Origin: Flavobacterium sp.
GTDB taxonomy: Bacteria; Bacteroidota; Bacteroidia; Flavobacteriales; Flavobacteriaceae
Length of the DNA stretch: 46,895 nucleotides
Assembly: GCA_024644655.1 (NCBI GenBank)
Contig: JAHEHJ010000003.1
Span: 1 to 46,895, forward strand
Reading direction: 5' to 3'
Part shown: positions 33,165-42,134 of the stretch, piece after piece
Position numbering within the stretch: position 1 is the stretch's first letter
Layout: each line of letters begins with the position of its first letter
Position numbers and translations under genes: made by a program
The notes under the pieces: model-generated
What the model was told of the DNA's origin: nothing
What the model saw: only the letters and a program-made list of their open reading frames with translations
Database searches by the model: none

Positions 33165-33265
33165 GTAGTACCGGCCAAAAATTGCATACAAAACTCAAGG
33201 ATACTGTTTACACCCAAAACATTATCCTTTTTTTATACATTTACCACAACAAACAAACTCCTATT

Positions 33266-35398
33266 ATGAACAAGAAAATTATTGTTTTTTTTAGCCTTTT
33301 CTTGGCTTTCCAATCGTTTGGACAACTAAAAAAAATAAGCCTTGACGAAGCTGTAATGCAACAAAATCGTGCTTTTAGAGCCGATAAAATGATTGGATTC
33401 CAATGGATTCCAAATACTAACCAATACGTGTATTATACGGATTCATATACCAAAATGATGACGGCTACCACCTCAGAGGCCAAAGCCACTGAATTAATCA
33501 CATTAACCGACATCAATAAAGTCTTAGGCACTAAACTGAAAAGTTTTTTTGGGATGACTTGGACCAATAGTACTACACTTCGTATCAAAGAAGAAACCAA
33601 GTACTATACCTTCAATATTTCAACCAAAACGGGTTCTCTGATTCAATCGCTACCCGATACTGCCGAAAATGATACTTTTGACTCGTCTCATTCTCTAGTT
33701 GCCTTTACAGAAAAAAACAATCTATATTACTTCAATAAAAAACAAGAAAAAATTGCCATTACCCAAGAAACCAATGAAGCCATTGTATCAGGACAATTCA
33801 TAGCCCGTAACGAATTTGGTATCAATAACGGAATCTTCTGGTCACCTAAATCTAGCTGTATTGCCTTTTATCAAAAAGACCAATCAGAAGTAGCCGATTA
33901 TCCCTTACTCGATATCACCGAAACACCTGGAAAACTAGAGTCTATCAAATACCCAATGATTGGACAAAAATCAGAAAAACCAAGACTTGGTATCTATTCG
34001 CTTGCTTCTGCCAAAACAGTATTTATTACTCCAAAAGGAAATAGCGACGATTACTTAACCAATGTAGCCTGGTCTCCTGATGAAAAATACATCTTGATTG
34101 CCGAATTAAATAGAGGACAAAACGATATGTCGCTCAATCTATACGATGCCGCAACGGGTGCTTATATCAGAACCCTACTGAATGAAAAAAACGACAACTG
34201 GGTGGAACCCGAACACGAAGCTTTTTTCCCAAGTACGACCTCAAACAATTTTGTGTGGTTCAGTGAAAAAGAGGGATACCAAAACCTGTACTACTACTCT
34301 ATTGAAGGTAAATTAATCAAACAATTAACAGCCAATAAATTCCCAACTCGTGAAATTCTAGGAACCAACCCAGCAGGAAACGAAATCTATTTCTCGGCAA
34401 CTGGAGAAAATCCAACCAATATGTTGGCTTATAAAGTAGACCTAAAAGGAAAACAAACATTGATCACCAAAGACCTTGGTGTTCATACACTAAGCATTTC
34501 AACCGATGGAAACTGGTTCTTTGATGAATATTCCAATCACACAACACCTTCTAAATCATTACTATATGACAAAAAAGGTAAAGCTACAGTTCTTCTAACC
34601 AGCAAAAACAAATATGATGGCTATGTAATGGGTACTGCCGAAATCAAAACGATTAAAGCAGCTGATGGAACAACCGACCTGTATACGCGACTTATCAAAC
34701 CTAGTGATTTTGACGCTACCAAAAAATATCCTGTTTTAGTATACGTATACGGAGGACCCCACGCCCAAATGATTACCAATAGTTATTTGGACGGAGCCAA
34801 CCTTTGGATGTATTGGATGGCTGAACAAGGGTATCTCGTATTCACAGTAGACAACAGAGGGTCTGACAATAGAGGATTCGCTTTTGAAAGTGTAATCCAC
34901 GGTCGACTTGGAGTTAACGAAATGGAAGACCAAATGAAAGGGGTTGACTATTTAAAATCTTTACCTTATGTAGACGCCAACCGCCTTGCTGTCCATGGAT
35001 GGAGCTTTGGAGGTTTTATGACAACATCCCTAATGTTGCGCAAACCGGATGTGTTTAAAGTGGGGGTTGCCGGTGGACCGGTAACCGATTGGAAATACTA
35101 CGAAATCATGTACGGGGAACGTTATATGGATACACCCGCAGAAAACCAAAAAGGGTTTGAGGAAGCCAGTACACTTAATTATGTGAAAGACTTGAAAGGT
35201 AAATTACTGCTTATCCACGGTACCAGCGATGATGTGGTAGTAATGCAAAACAACTTCTCCCTAATCAAAAAATTTGTGGAAGCCCAAAAACAAGTTGACT
35301 TCTTCGCCTACCCTATGCACAAACATAACGTTCTTGGGAAAGACCGCGTACACTTAATGACCAAAGTGCTGAATTATGTAATTGATAATAATAAATAA
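33266..35398 (+). CDS. Secreted S9 family prolyl oligopeptidase (DPP-IV-like)
   Basis: This 710-aa exported serine peptidase has a signal peptide at residues 1-19 (LAFQSFGQ) and an eight-bladed beta-propeller DPP-IV N-terminal domain (about 60-470). The alpha/beta hydrolase domain contains YGGPHAQM, the nucleophile motif HGWSFGGFM, the Asp in HGTSDDVVV and the His in KHNVLG. It probably cleaves X-Pro or X-Ala dipeptides in the periplasm or outside the cell. I start at ATG 33266, where the signal peptide begins; the frame is open from 33182. A strong terminator follows. Confidence 0.93.
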   Translation: MNKKIIVFFSLFLAFQSFGQLKKISLDEAVMQQNRAFRADKMIGFQWIPNTNQYVYYTDSYTKMMTATTSEAKATELITLTDINKVLGTKLKSFFGMTWTNSTTLRIKEETKYYTFNISTKTGSLIQSLPDTAENDTFDSSHSLVAFTEKNNLYYFNKKQEKIAITQETNEAIVSGQFIARNEFGINNGIFWSPKSSCIAFYQKDQSEVADYPLLDITETPGKLESIKYPMIGQKSEKPRLGIYSLASAKTVFITPKGNSDDYLTNVAWSPDEKYILIAELNRGQNDMSLNLYDAATGAYIRTLLNEKNDNWVEPEHEAFFPSTTSNNFVWFSEKEGYQNLYYYSIEGKLIKQLTANKFPTREILGTNPAGNEIYFSATGENPTNMLAYKVDLKGKQTLITKDLGVHTLSISTDGNWFFDEYSNHTTPSKSLLYDKKGKATVLLTSKNKYDGYVMGTAEIKTIKAADGTTDLYTRLIKPSDFDATKKYPVLVYVYGGPHAQMITNSYLDGANLWMYWMAEQGYLVFTVDNRGSDNRGFAFESVIHGRLGVNEMEDQMKGVDYLKSLPYVDANRLAVHGWSFGGFMTTSLMLRKPDVFKVGVAGGPVTDWKYYEIMYGERYMDTPAENQKGFEEASTLNYVKDLKGKLLLIHGTSDDVVVMQNNFSLIKKFVEAQKQVDFFAYPMHKHNVLGKDRVHLMTKVLNYVIDNNK

Positions 35399-35409
35399 AC
35401 CCAATATAT

Positions 35410-35437
35410 AAAATCCCAAATAGTAATTTGGGATTTT
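35410..35437 (+). terminator. Terminator of the S9 peptidase gene
   Basis: AAAATCCCAAA, a six-base loop and TTTGGGATTTT form an 11-bp perfect stem, 11 bases past the stop codon. Confidence 0.85.
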
Positions 35438-35451
35438 ATATTTGAAGTCAA

Positions 35452-35913
35452 ATGAAACAACTATTTAAGCTTATAACTCAATTAGAGTCATCTATTCCAG
35501 ATTACGAAAAAACTAATGCATCTGTTTCTCAATCAACCATTGGTTGGCAAATTGACCATAGTCTATTAGTACTAATCGGAGTGATTAACGAACTCAAAAA
35601 ATCGAATCCAGACAATTACAAATGGAAATTCAATAAAACCCGACTCTTACTCACAATAATCAATACAATTCCAAGAGGCAAAGCAAAAGCACCTAATTCC
35701 GTTAACCCATCGGATAATATAACTATAGAGGGATTAATCTTAAAAATGGAATTGGCAAAAAAGCAAATTACCGATTTGGAAAAACTTCCAGCCCATAGTT
35801 ATTTCACTCATCCTATTTTTGGTGATTTAAAATTAAAATCAGCTCTATGGTTTTTAAAATTACATACCCGTCATCATCTTAAAATCATACAGGATATCCA
35901 AAAAGGGGCATGA
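35452..35913 (+). CDS. DUF1569 (DinB-like) protein
   Basis: This 153-aa soluble four-helix protein has the pattern of DUF1569, related to DinB/YfiT metal-binding bundles: WQIDHSLL with a His, and a C-terminal WFLKLHTRHHLKII with a His cluster that could complete a metal site. Length and motif order fit. The function is unknown. It is a single gene just after the peptidase terminator; the gap 35914-36016 holds nothing I can identify. Confidence 0.8.
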   Translation: MKQLFKLITQLESSIPDYEKTNASVSQSTIGWQIDHSLLVLIGVINELKKSNPDNYKWKFNKTRLLLTIINTIPRGKAKAPNSVNPSDNITIEGLILKMELAKKQITDLEKLPAHSYFTHPIFGDLKLKSALWFLKLHTRHHLKIIQDIQKGA

Positions 35914-36016
35914 ATCGAAAACCCCGATAGCGTGAATTAACATACTAGCAAAGCGACTGCTGAAGAAAATCTCCTCTCAGGTTTGGAATTTGGAATTTTA
36001 AATATTGGAATTTCTA

Positions 36017-37276
36017 TTACGTTTTCTGCGGTTTCTTTCTAGCCGCTGGAAACAATACATTGTTTAAGATCAATCGGAACCCCGGTGAATTCGGATGTAA
36101 ATCCAATACCGTAGGCTCATCCCCTACACGGTGTTGATAATCTTCAGGATCATGTCCTCCATAAAAAGTAAAAAAGCCTTTTCCTTTTTGGCCATGAATA
36201 TACCGAGCTTCATCATTCAATTCATTTTTACCCAACACCAATACATTAGACTTAATTAACGCACTGTCAAATGAAGTGGTCTGTCCCATAAATCCTTTAA
36301 TCAATTGGGTATGATTTTGACACAACATACTCGGAATCACATCCCATTTGGCCGAAAATTCCATCAATGTGAAATAATCTTTCTCAAAAGGAATCTTGCG
36401 TTTTTCAGTCATATCAATATCCGAAAACTCATAATGGTCGGGCTTGCGGTCCAAAATAAAATCTTTAAAAGCAAAGGTCTTGGTATAATCCACACGCGAT
36501 TGATAATTAGCATCACTGTCATCTCCATCAAACATAGGTTCGCATATATCTACTCCATCAGCCGCCAAAGCAATATCAAAACTATCCGTAGCCGAACACA
36601 TGGCAAACATGAATCCGCCTCCAATCACAAAATCACGTATCTTCTTAGCTACAGCCAATTTCTCTTGGGATACTTTGGAAAAGCCCAACTTAGTAGCTAA
36701 TGCCTCTGCATCACGCTTTTGCTCTATATACCAAGGTGCATTTCGATACGCCCCATAAAACTTTCCATATTGACCCGTAAAATCCTCATGATGCAAATGC
36801 AACCAATCATACAATATCAATTGGTCTCCCATGACCTCTTCATCATACACCACTTTAAACGGAATTTCGGCATAGGTCAACACCATTGTCACGGCATCAT
36901 CCCAAGGTTGCTTACCCGGTGGTGAATACACCGCAATCTTGGGTGCTTTTTCTAAAACTACTGTCTCCATATTCTGAGACGGACTAGATATTTCAGCCAA
37001 TATAGAAGCTTCTTCTGCATCGGTCAACAACTCAAAACTCACACCTCTAATTTGACATTCCCGACGAATATCGGGAGCATCAGGCAATAAAAAGGAGCCT
37101 CCGCGATAATTCAACAACCAGCTGGCCTTGTATTGCTTGTCCAATGCCCAATAGGTAATCCCATAGGCCTTCAAATGATTCTTTTGTGTGGCTTCATCCA
37201 TAGGCAACAAGATGAAGTTGGCTCTTGCACTAAAAGAGACCAAAACCAAGAATAGATATACTAACTTTTTTGACAT
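36017..37276 (-). CDS. Exported protein with amidotransferase-like elbow (family labelled asparagine synthetase B)
   Basis: This 419-aa protein has a signal peptide (about 1-19, SFSARA). Related Flavobacteriia proteins carry the label asparagine synthetase B, but I see neither an N-terminal catalytic Cys after the initiator Met nor the SGGxDS pyrophosphatase loop of AsnB, and it is exported. It does have a class-I glutamine-amidotransferase/ThuA-like pattern: IAVYSPPGKQPWDDAV early, LILYDWLHLHHED, and a nucleophile-elbow-like GGGFMFAMCSATDSFDIAL near residue 220. Later it has FYGGHDPEDYQHRVGDEPT. I infer a periplasmic DJ-1/ThuA-fold protein of unknown substrate. It lies downstream of dnaB, beyond a terminator. 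Confidence 0.7.
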   Translation of the reverse strand: MSKKLVYLFLVLVSFSARANFILLPMDEATQKNHLKAYGITYWALDKQYKASWLLNYRGGSFLLPDAPDIRRECQIRGVSFELLTDAEEASILAEISSPSQNMETVVLEKAPKIAVYSPPGKQPWDDAVTMVLTYAEIPFKVVYDEEVMGDQLILYDWLHLHHEDFTGQYGKFYGAYRNAPWYIEQKRDAEALATKLGFSKVSQEKLAVAKKIRDFVIGGGFMFAMCSATDSFDIALAADGVDICEPMFDGDDSDANYQSRVDYTKTFAFKDFILDRKPDHYEFSDIDMTEKRKIPFEKDYFTLMEFSAKWDVIPSMLCQNHTQLIKGFMGQTTSFDSALIKSNVLVLGKNELNDEARYIHGQKGKGFFTFYGGHDPEDYQHRVGDEPTVLDLHPNSPGFRLILNNVLFPAARKKPQKT

Positions 37277-37335
37277 TTCGGAATTATTAACCTCCCAAAG
37301 ATAACAGTTTTACTGTGAAGAAAAACATAAAAAAA

Positions 37336-37361
37336 TCCCATTTTGAAGGAACAAAATGGGA
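37336..37361 (-). terminator. Terminator of dnaB
   Basis: TCCCATTTTG, a six-base loop and CAAAATGGGA form a 10-bp stem eleven bases past the dnaB stop. A run of T's follows on the minus strand. Confidence 0.85.
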
Positions 37362-37371
37362 GATTACTATA

Positions 37372-38916
37372 TTAAAAAGGAACTTCGCTATCGTCATGCC
37401 CTCGGTTGATGTTGCTTCCAAAAGCTTCATTGGGCGTGGGCAAATTCTTGGTGATAAACGGATTGTCATCCATATTCATCTTAGAAGGCAAATCGTCAAA
37501 AGAACTTCCATGCTCTTCCAAATTATCAAACTTCCCTAAGTTACCTATGAATTTCAATCGAATATTCTCTAACGAACCGTTACGGTGCTTGGCAATAATA
37601 AACTCAGCCTGACCTTGGGTTGGCGATTGTTCATCATCATCCCATTCGTCAATTTTATAATACTCAGGACGGTAAATAAACGATACGATATCCGCATCTT
37701 GCTCAATCGCACCCGACTCCCTCAAATCCGATAATAATGGTCGTTTGCTAGAACCCCTTGTCTCTACAGCACGAGACAACTGTGATAAGGCAATTACAGG
37801 TACTTCCAATTCTTTTGCCAAGGCTTTCAAGTTTCGAGAAATCGTAGAAATCTCTTGCTCTCTATTACCGCCTCCTTTTCCATTACCTCCTGCTGTCATC
37901 AATTGAAGGTAATCGACTATGATTAACTTAATTCCGTGTTGGGACGACAATCGTCTCGCCTTAGCACGCAAATCAAAAATAGATAAGGATGGGGTGTCAT
38001 CAATATATAAAGGGGCTTTCTCCAAATCTTTAACTTTAGTTGAAAGTTGCTCCCACTCGTGTTTCTCTAATTTACCAGTACGCAATTTCTCAGATGACAA
38101 TCCCGTCTCCGAAGATATCAAACGGGTAATCAACTGAACCGAAGACATCTCCAAGGAAAACAAAGCTACAGGATGCCCAAAATCAATCGCCATATTACGC
38201 GCCATCGACAATACAAAGGCGGTCTTACCCATACCCGGACGTGCCGCTATAATAATCAAATCGGATGGCTGCCATCCGGATGTTACTTTATCTAATTTCT
38301 CAAACCCAGTGGCTATACCACTCAATCCTTCTTTATTGGCAATCTCTTCAATACGCTTCTTAGCTTGTATCACCAAACTCTGCGCCGTTTCCGAACTTCG
38401 TTTAATGTTCCCTTGGGTAACTTCATACAACTTAGATTCGGCTTTGTCCAATAAATCAAACACATCGGTCGATTCATCATAGGACTCTTCAATGATTTCG
38501 GAAGAAATTTTAATCAAACTGCGTTGGATGAATTTCTGTAATATAATACGAGAATGAAACTCAATATGGGCAGAAGAGGATATCTTCTGTGTCAATTGAA
38601 TCAAATAAAAATCACCCCCAGCCAACTCTAACTTTCCACTCTTTTTTAACTGAGCCGAAACTGTTAATAAGTCAATAGGCTGTGAATCGGTGAATAACTG
38701 AAAAATAGCCTCAAATATATGCTTGTGTGCATCTTTGTAAAACGCATCAGGCTGCAAGATATCAATAACCTCATCCACTCCTTTTTTATCAATCATCATA
38801 GCACCCAATACCGCCTCTTCAAGGTCTAATGCCTGAGGGGGTAGTTTGCCTTTTTCCAAATTGATAATCGTAGTTTTATCTACTTTAATGGGGCTAATGT
38901 TTCTCAAATTTTCCAT
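37372..38916 (-). CDS. dnaB: Replicative DNA helicase DnaB
   Basis: DnaB is the hexameric 5'-3' helicase at the fork. The 514-aa protein has the N-terminal primase-interaction domain (about 25-130, ALDLEEAVLGAMMID), a linker helix, and a RecA-like ATPase with Walker A ARPGMGKTAF, Walker B LIIVDYLQLM and the KRPLLSDLRESGAIEQDAD segment, then IAKHRNG. There is no intein. The acidic, Asn/Asp-rich C-terminal tail of about 50 residues ending SEVPF is longer than in E. coli. Terminators flank the gene on its own and on the upstream (accA) side, so it is monocistronic. Confidence 0.95.
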   Translation of the reverse strand: MENLRNISPIKVDKTTIINLEKGKLPPQALDLEEAVLGAMMIDKKGVDEVIDILQPDAFYKDAHKHIFEAIFQLFTDSQPIDLLTVSAQLKKSGKLELAGGDFYLIQLTQKISSSAHIEFHSRIILQKFIQRSLIKISSEIIEESYDESTDVFDLLDKAESKLYEVTQGNIKRSSETAQSLVIQAKKRIEEIANKEGLSGIATGFEKLDKVTSGWQPSDLIIIAARPGMGKTAFVLSMARNMAIDFGHPVALFSLEMSSVQLITRLISSETGLSSEKLRTGKLEKHEWEQLSTKVKDLEKAPLYIDDTPSLSIFDLRAKARRLSSQHGIKLIIVDYLQLMTAGGNGKGGGNREQEISTISRNLKALAKELEVPVIALSQLSRAVETRGSSKRPLLSDLRESGAIEQDADIVSFIYRPEYYKIDEWDDDEQSPTQGQAEFIIAKHRNGSLENIRLKFIGNLGKFDNLEEHGSSFDDLPSKMNMDDNPFITKNLPTPNEAFGSNINRGHDDSEVPF

Positions 38917-39009
38917 GTAACGAAAGTAACAAATTTGTTAAAATATAAAGTCTTGAGTTATACAAGGTATATGTTAATAAGTAGTTGATTATTGTTAATA
39001 ACCAAAAAA

Positions 39010-39037
39010 AAATCCGAAGCCATAAGGGTTCGGATTT
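39010..39037 (-). terminator. Terminator of accA
   Basis: AAATCCGAA and TTCGGATTT form a 9-bp stem, 19 bases past the accA stop. A long T run follows on the minus strand. Confidence 0.85.
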
Positions 39038-39056
39038 AAATATCATTTGTAAGAAT

Positions 39057-40010
39057 TTATTCTTTAAACTCCCCCATGTTACAGTATTTGTCCATCCTTT
39101 GAGATACTAATTCTTCTGTTGATAAGTCTTTCAACTCGCGATACGCCTTCATGATGTATTCTTCAACCGTTTTAAATGTAGTCTCTTTATCATAATGAGC
39201 TCCACCTAGTGGTTCGGGTATAATATCGTCAACCAATTTTTGTTTTTTCATATCAGCTGATGTCAACTTAAGGGCTTCTGCCGCTTGCTCTTTGTACTCC
39301 CAACTTTTCCATAAAATCGAAGAACACGATTCAGGGGATATAACCGAATACCAAGTGTTTTCCATCATCAGTACACGATCTCCTACTCCTATTCCTAATG
39401 CACCTCCTGAGGCTCCTTCTCCTACAATCACACAGATAATTGGCACTTTTAATCGAACCATCTCTAAGATGTTTCGCGCAATAGCTTCTCCTTGTCCGCG
39501 TTCTTCTGCTTCCAATCCTGGATAAGCTCCGGGAGTGTCAATCAAGGTAATCACAGGCACACCAAATTTCTCCGCCATTTTCATCAAACGCAAAGCTTTA
39601 CGGTATCCTTCCGGATTAGCCATACCAAAGTTTCGGTATTGACGCATCTTAGTGTTGATTCCTTTTTGCTGACCAATCAACATAAACGACTGTCCATCAA
39701 TTTTACCCAATCCTCCAATCATCGCTTTGTCATCCTTGAAATTACGATCACCAAATAGCTCTAAAAAAGTGCCTTTAGTCAAATTCGTAATATGCTCCAA
39801 TGTATAAGGACGATTCGGATGACGCGATAATTGAACGCGTTGCCATGCCGTTAAGTTTTTATAGATTTTCTTTTTGGTTTCTTCTAATTTCTTCTCAATT
39901 TGCTTGCAAGTAGCCGTTACATCCACATTGGATTCAGAACCAATTAATTCGCATTTATCGAGTTGATCTTCTAACTCCTTGATAGGAAGCTCAAAATCTA
40001 AATATTCCAT
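39057..40010 (-). CDS. accA: Acetyl-CoA carboxylase carboxyltransferase subunit alpha
   Basis: AccA with AccD transfers the carboxyl group from biotin to acetyl-CoA, the first step of fatty acid synthesis. The 317-aa length is normal. Family motifs are visible: [15 protein letters not shown] start ([12 protein letters not shown]), [65 protein letters not shown] and [13 protein letters not shown]. No other acc gene is beside it. It is monocistronic, ending in a clear terminator. Confidence 0.95.
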   Translation of the reverse strand: MEYLDFELPIKELEDQLDKCELIGSESNVDVTATCKQIEKKLEETKKKIYKNLTAWQRVQLSRHPNRPYTLEHITNLTKGTFLELFGDRNFKDDKAMIGGLGKIDGQSFMLIGQQKGINTKMRQYRNFGMANPEGYRKALRLMKMAEKFGVPVITLIDTPGAYPGLEAEERGQGEAIARNILEMVRLKVPIICVIVGEGASGGALGIGVGDRVLMMENTWYSVISPESCSSILWKSWEYKEQAAEALKLTSADMKKQKLVDDIIPEPLGGAHYDKETTFKTVEEYIMKAYRELKDLSTEELVSQRMDKYCNMGEFKE

Positions 40011-40103
40011 AGAATTGTTGTTTTGTTTAATCGAAAAGCAAATATAAAATTTTAAATTGTGAATAAAAGTACTTTTTACAGATTAGTTGTAAACACTTTT
40101 AAA

Positions 40104-41000
40104 CTACTTACCCGCCTTTTTAAAGAGAAACGAACGGTTTTTAATCATCCCATTAAGCAATACCGTAATCAATATAATACAAGCACCCATATAAAACTCG
40201 GCACTCATTCGCTCTTTATCCTTAAACAAAAGTACGGCAAGTATAATACCATAGATAGGCTCCAAATTAATTGTCAACATCACCGTATATGGACTCAAAT
40301 GCTTCATCACCGATGTAGAGGCAATAAAGGCATAGGCTGTACAAACCGAACTCAAAATCAATAAATAATAGAAATCTGTCAGTGACAGCTTAAAGAAATG
40401 AGGTGTAAATCCTTGGGTAAAAAGCAACAGCACTGTAAAACACAAAACGCCTCCAAGTAATTCATAAAAGGATATTAGTACAGGCTCGTATTGCTTCACA
40501 AATTGGGAATTAATTACCGCAAACGACGCCGATAAAAATGCCGAGGTCAACGCCAATACCATACCCCAAAAATAATGGACTTCGACATCAAATATAATAT
40601 ATAAACCCAACACTACGAGTAATCCAAAAAAGACTTCATACCAAACGATCTTCTTACTGTAAAACAATGGTTCGAGTATAGAAGTAAAAAAAGCTCCCGT
40701 AGATAAACAGGCTAACGTAATCGATACATTGGAAATCTTGATGGCTTTGAAGAAAGTAAACCAGTGAAAAGCAATAATACAACCCGCTACTAGAAAACGA
40801 AGCAAAGTCATACGCGTTACTCGCAAGGGTGTCTTCTTATACACTATATACAAAAGGATAAACCCAACAGCCAACAGCATGCGAAACCAAACTAAAGGTA
40901 AGGCATCCAAAGTAATCAACGCACCCAATATGGCGGTAAACCCCCAGATAAAAACTATGAGGTGTAAATGCAAATAACTCTTGGCGCTAGCGCTTAGCAT
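40104..41000 (-). CDS. EamA/DMT family transporter
   Basis: This 298-aa inner-membrane protein has ten hydrophobic helices arranged as two EamA repeats (about 8-140 and 150-285). Typical features are IWGFTAILGALI near the start, IAFHWFTFFKAIKI, and NLEPIYGIILAVLLFKDKE near the end. It is a drug/metabolite transporter superfamily member of unknown substrate. Its start overlaps the LptF/LptG permease gene by 14 bp, so the two are co-translated, but I see no functional link. Confidence 0.88.
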   Translation of the reverse strand: MLSASAKSYLHLHLIVFIWGFTAILGALITLDALPLVWFRMLLAVGFILLYIVYKKTPLRVTRMTLLRFLVAGCIIAFHWFTFFKAIKISNVSITLACLSTGAFFTSILEPLFYSKKIVWYEVFFGLLVVLGLYIIFDVEVHYFWGMVLALTSAFLSASFAVINSQFVKQYEPVLISFYELLGGVLCFTVLLLFTQGFTPHFFKLSLTDFYYLLILSSVCTAYAFIASTSVMKHLSPYTVMLTINLEPIYGIILAVLLFKDKERMSAEFYMGACIILITVLLNGMIKNRSFLFKKAGK

Positions 41001-42072
41001 TACGCAGCAGGTAAAGGGCTAAAACTCCAAATACGATATTCGGAATCCAAACGGCTATCAAGGGGGGCATAGTGGATTTTTCCGCCAATACCCCAAATAT
41101 CTTATCCAAAAAGATAAAGGAAAAAGCAATGACTATACCTATGGCCAAATTGGCTCCCATACCGCCCCTGCGTTTCATAGAGGAAACGGCTACGGCTATA
41201 ATGGTCAAGATAAATGCCGAAACGGGTATACTGTATTTTTTATACAATACCACCAAATAGATATTGATATTGGACGACCCTCGAGCACGCTCTTTATCAA
41301 TAAACTTATTCAAATCAGATAAACTCAAAGTCTCTGCTATATACACCACCGGCGTTAAATCATCCAAATCAAAATTGAATATGGTATCCTTCTTATCCCC
41401 GGCTTCTATAATATCACCTAAAGCGCCTACCTTACGTTTCTTGTAGTTGAATAACGTATAGTTCTTCTTATCTTCATTCCACTTGATACGATTCGCAGTC
41501 AATTTGTATTCCAACTGATCGCCCTTAAATTTCTCCATCGAAAAATTAAACGCAATCTTAGACATATCATTAAAATTACTCACATAGATGTACTCGTCTT
41601 TACTAATTTGTCGAAACACATCAGAGTTGTCCCGCATCTCAGACTGCCCATTCCCAATCAGATACATATACCTGAAATTCTTAAAACCACCACTGGCACT
41701 GGGTACCAAATAGATGCTCATCACCAAGGCACCTATAGATACTATAGTAGCCCCAATAATATAAGGTCGTAAAAAGCGAGAGAAGGATATCCCCGAACTC
41801 AATATGGCAATAATCTCGGTGTTGGAAGCCAACTTAGAGGTAAACCATATAATGGATAAAAATAAAAATATTGGAAATAACAGGTTGGCAAAGTAAATCG
41901 TAAAGTCCAAATAATACTGGGCTATCTTAGAAAAAGGCACATGATTTTCAATCATCTTGTTGACCTTCTCCGATACATCAATAACTATCCCAATAGGAAT
42001 AAACATCAATAACATTACCGAAAATGTAACTAAGTAGCGTTTTAATATGTATCGGTCTATTATTTTAAGCAT
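40987..42072 (-). CDS. LptF/LptG family permease
   Basis: This 361-aa inner-membrane protein of the YjgP/YjgQ family is one half of the LptB2FG exporter that extracts LPS for transport to the outer membrane. It has three N-terminal TM helices (DRYILKRYLVTFSVMLLM, then ANLLFPIFLFLSIIWF), the conserved SNTEIIAILSSGISF, a periplasmic beta-jellyroll (about 125-260), and three C-terminal TM helices. Whether it is LptF or LptG cannot be decided safely; single-gene placement is common in Bacteroidota. It lies 62 bp downstream of tgt. Confidence 0.9.
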   Translation of the reverse strand: MLKIIDRYILKRYLVTFSVMLLMFIPIGIVIDVSEKVNKMIENHVPFSKIAQYYLDFTIYFANLLFPIFLFLSIIWFTSKLASNTEIIAILSSGISFSRFLRPYIIGATIVSIGALVMSIYLVPSASGGFKNFRYMYLIGNGQSEMRDNSDVFRQISKDEYIYVSNFNDMSKIAFNFSMEKFKGDQLEYKLTANRIKWNEDKKNYTLFNYKKRKVGALGDIIEAGDKKDTIFNFDLDDLTPVVYIAETLSLSDLNKFIDKERARGSSNINIYLVVLYKKYSIPVSAFILTIIAVAVSSMKRRGGMGANLAIGIVIAFSFIFLDKIFGVLAEKSTMPPLIAVWIPNIVFGVLALYLLRNAKR

Positions 42073-42134
42073 ATGCCGTTGCGTATTGTAATTTGGTTTT
42101 TAAGATAAACTATATCCTTTGAAGTCACTCCTAC

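Noticed and set aside
33182..33265. N-terminal extension of the S9 peptidase
   Set aside because: The signal peptide begins at the ATG at 33266; 28 residues before it would prevent normal export.
36305..36700. 131-codon rightward open frame inside the secreted amidotransferase-like gene
   Set aside because: Antisense to a conserved gene, Ile/His/Arg-rich as expected for a reverse-frame artefact, and with no family resemblance.
37372..38916. Possible intein in DnaB
   Set aside because: Walker A and B and the later motifs follow at normal spacing, and the total length of 514 aa leaves no room for an intein.
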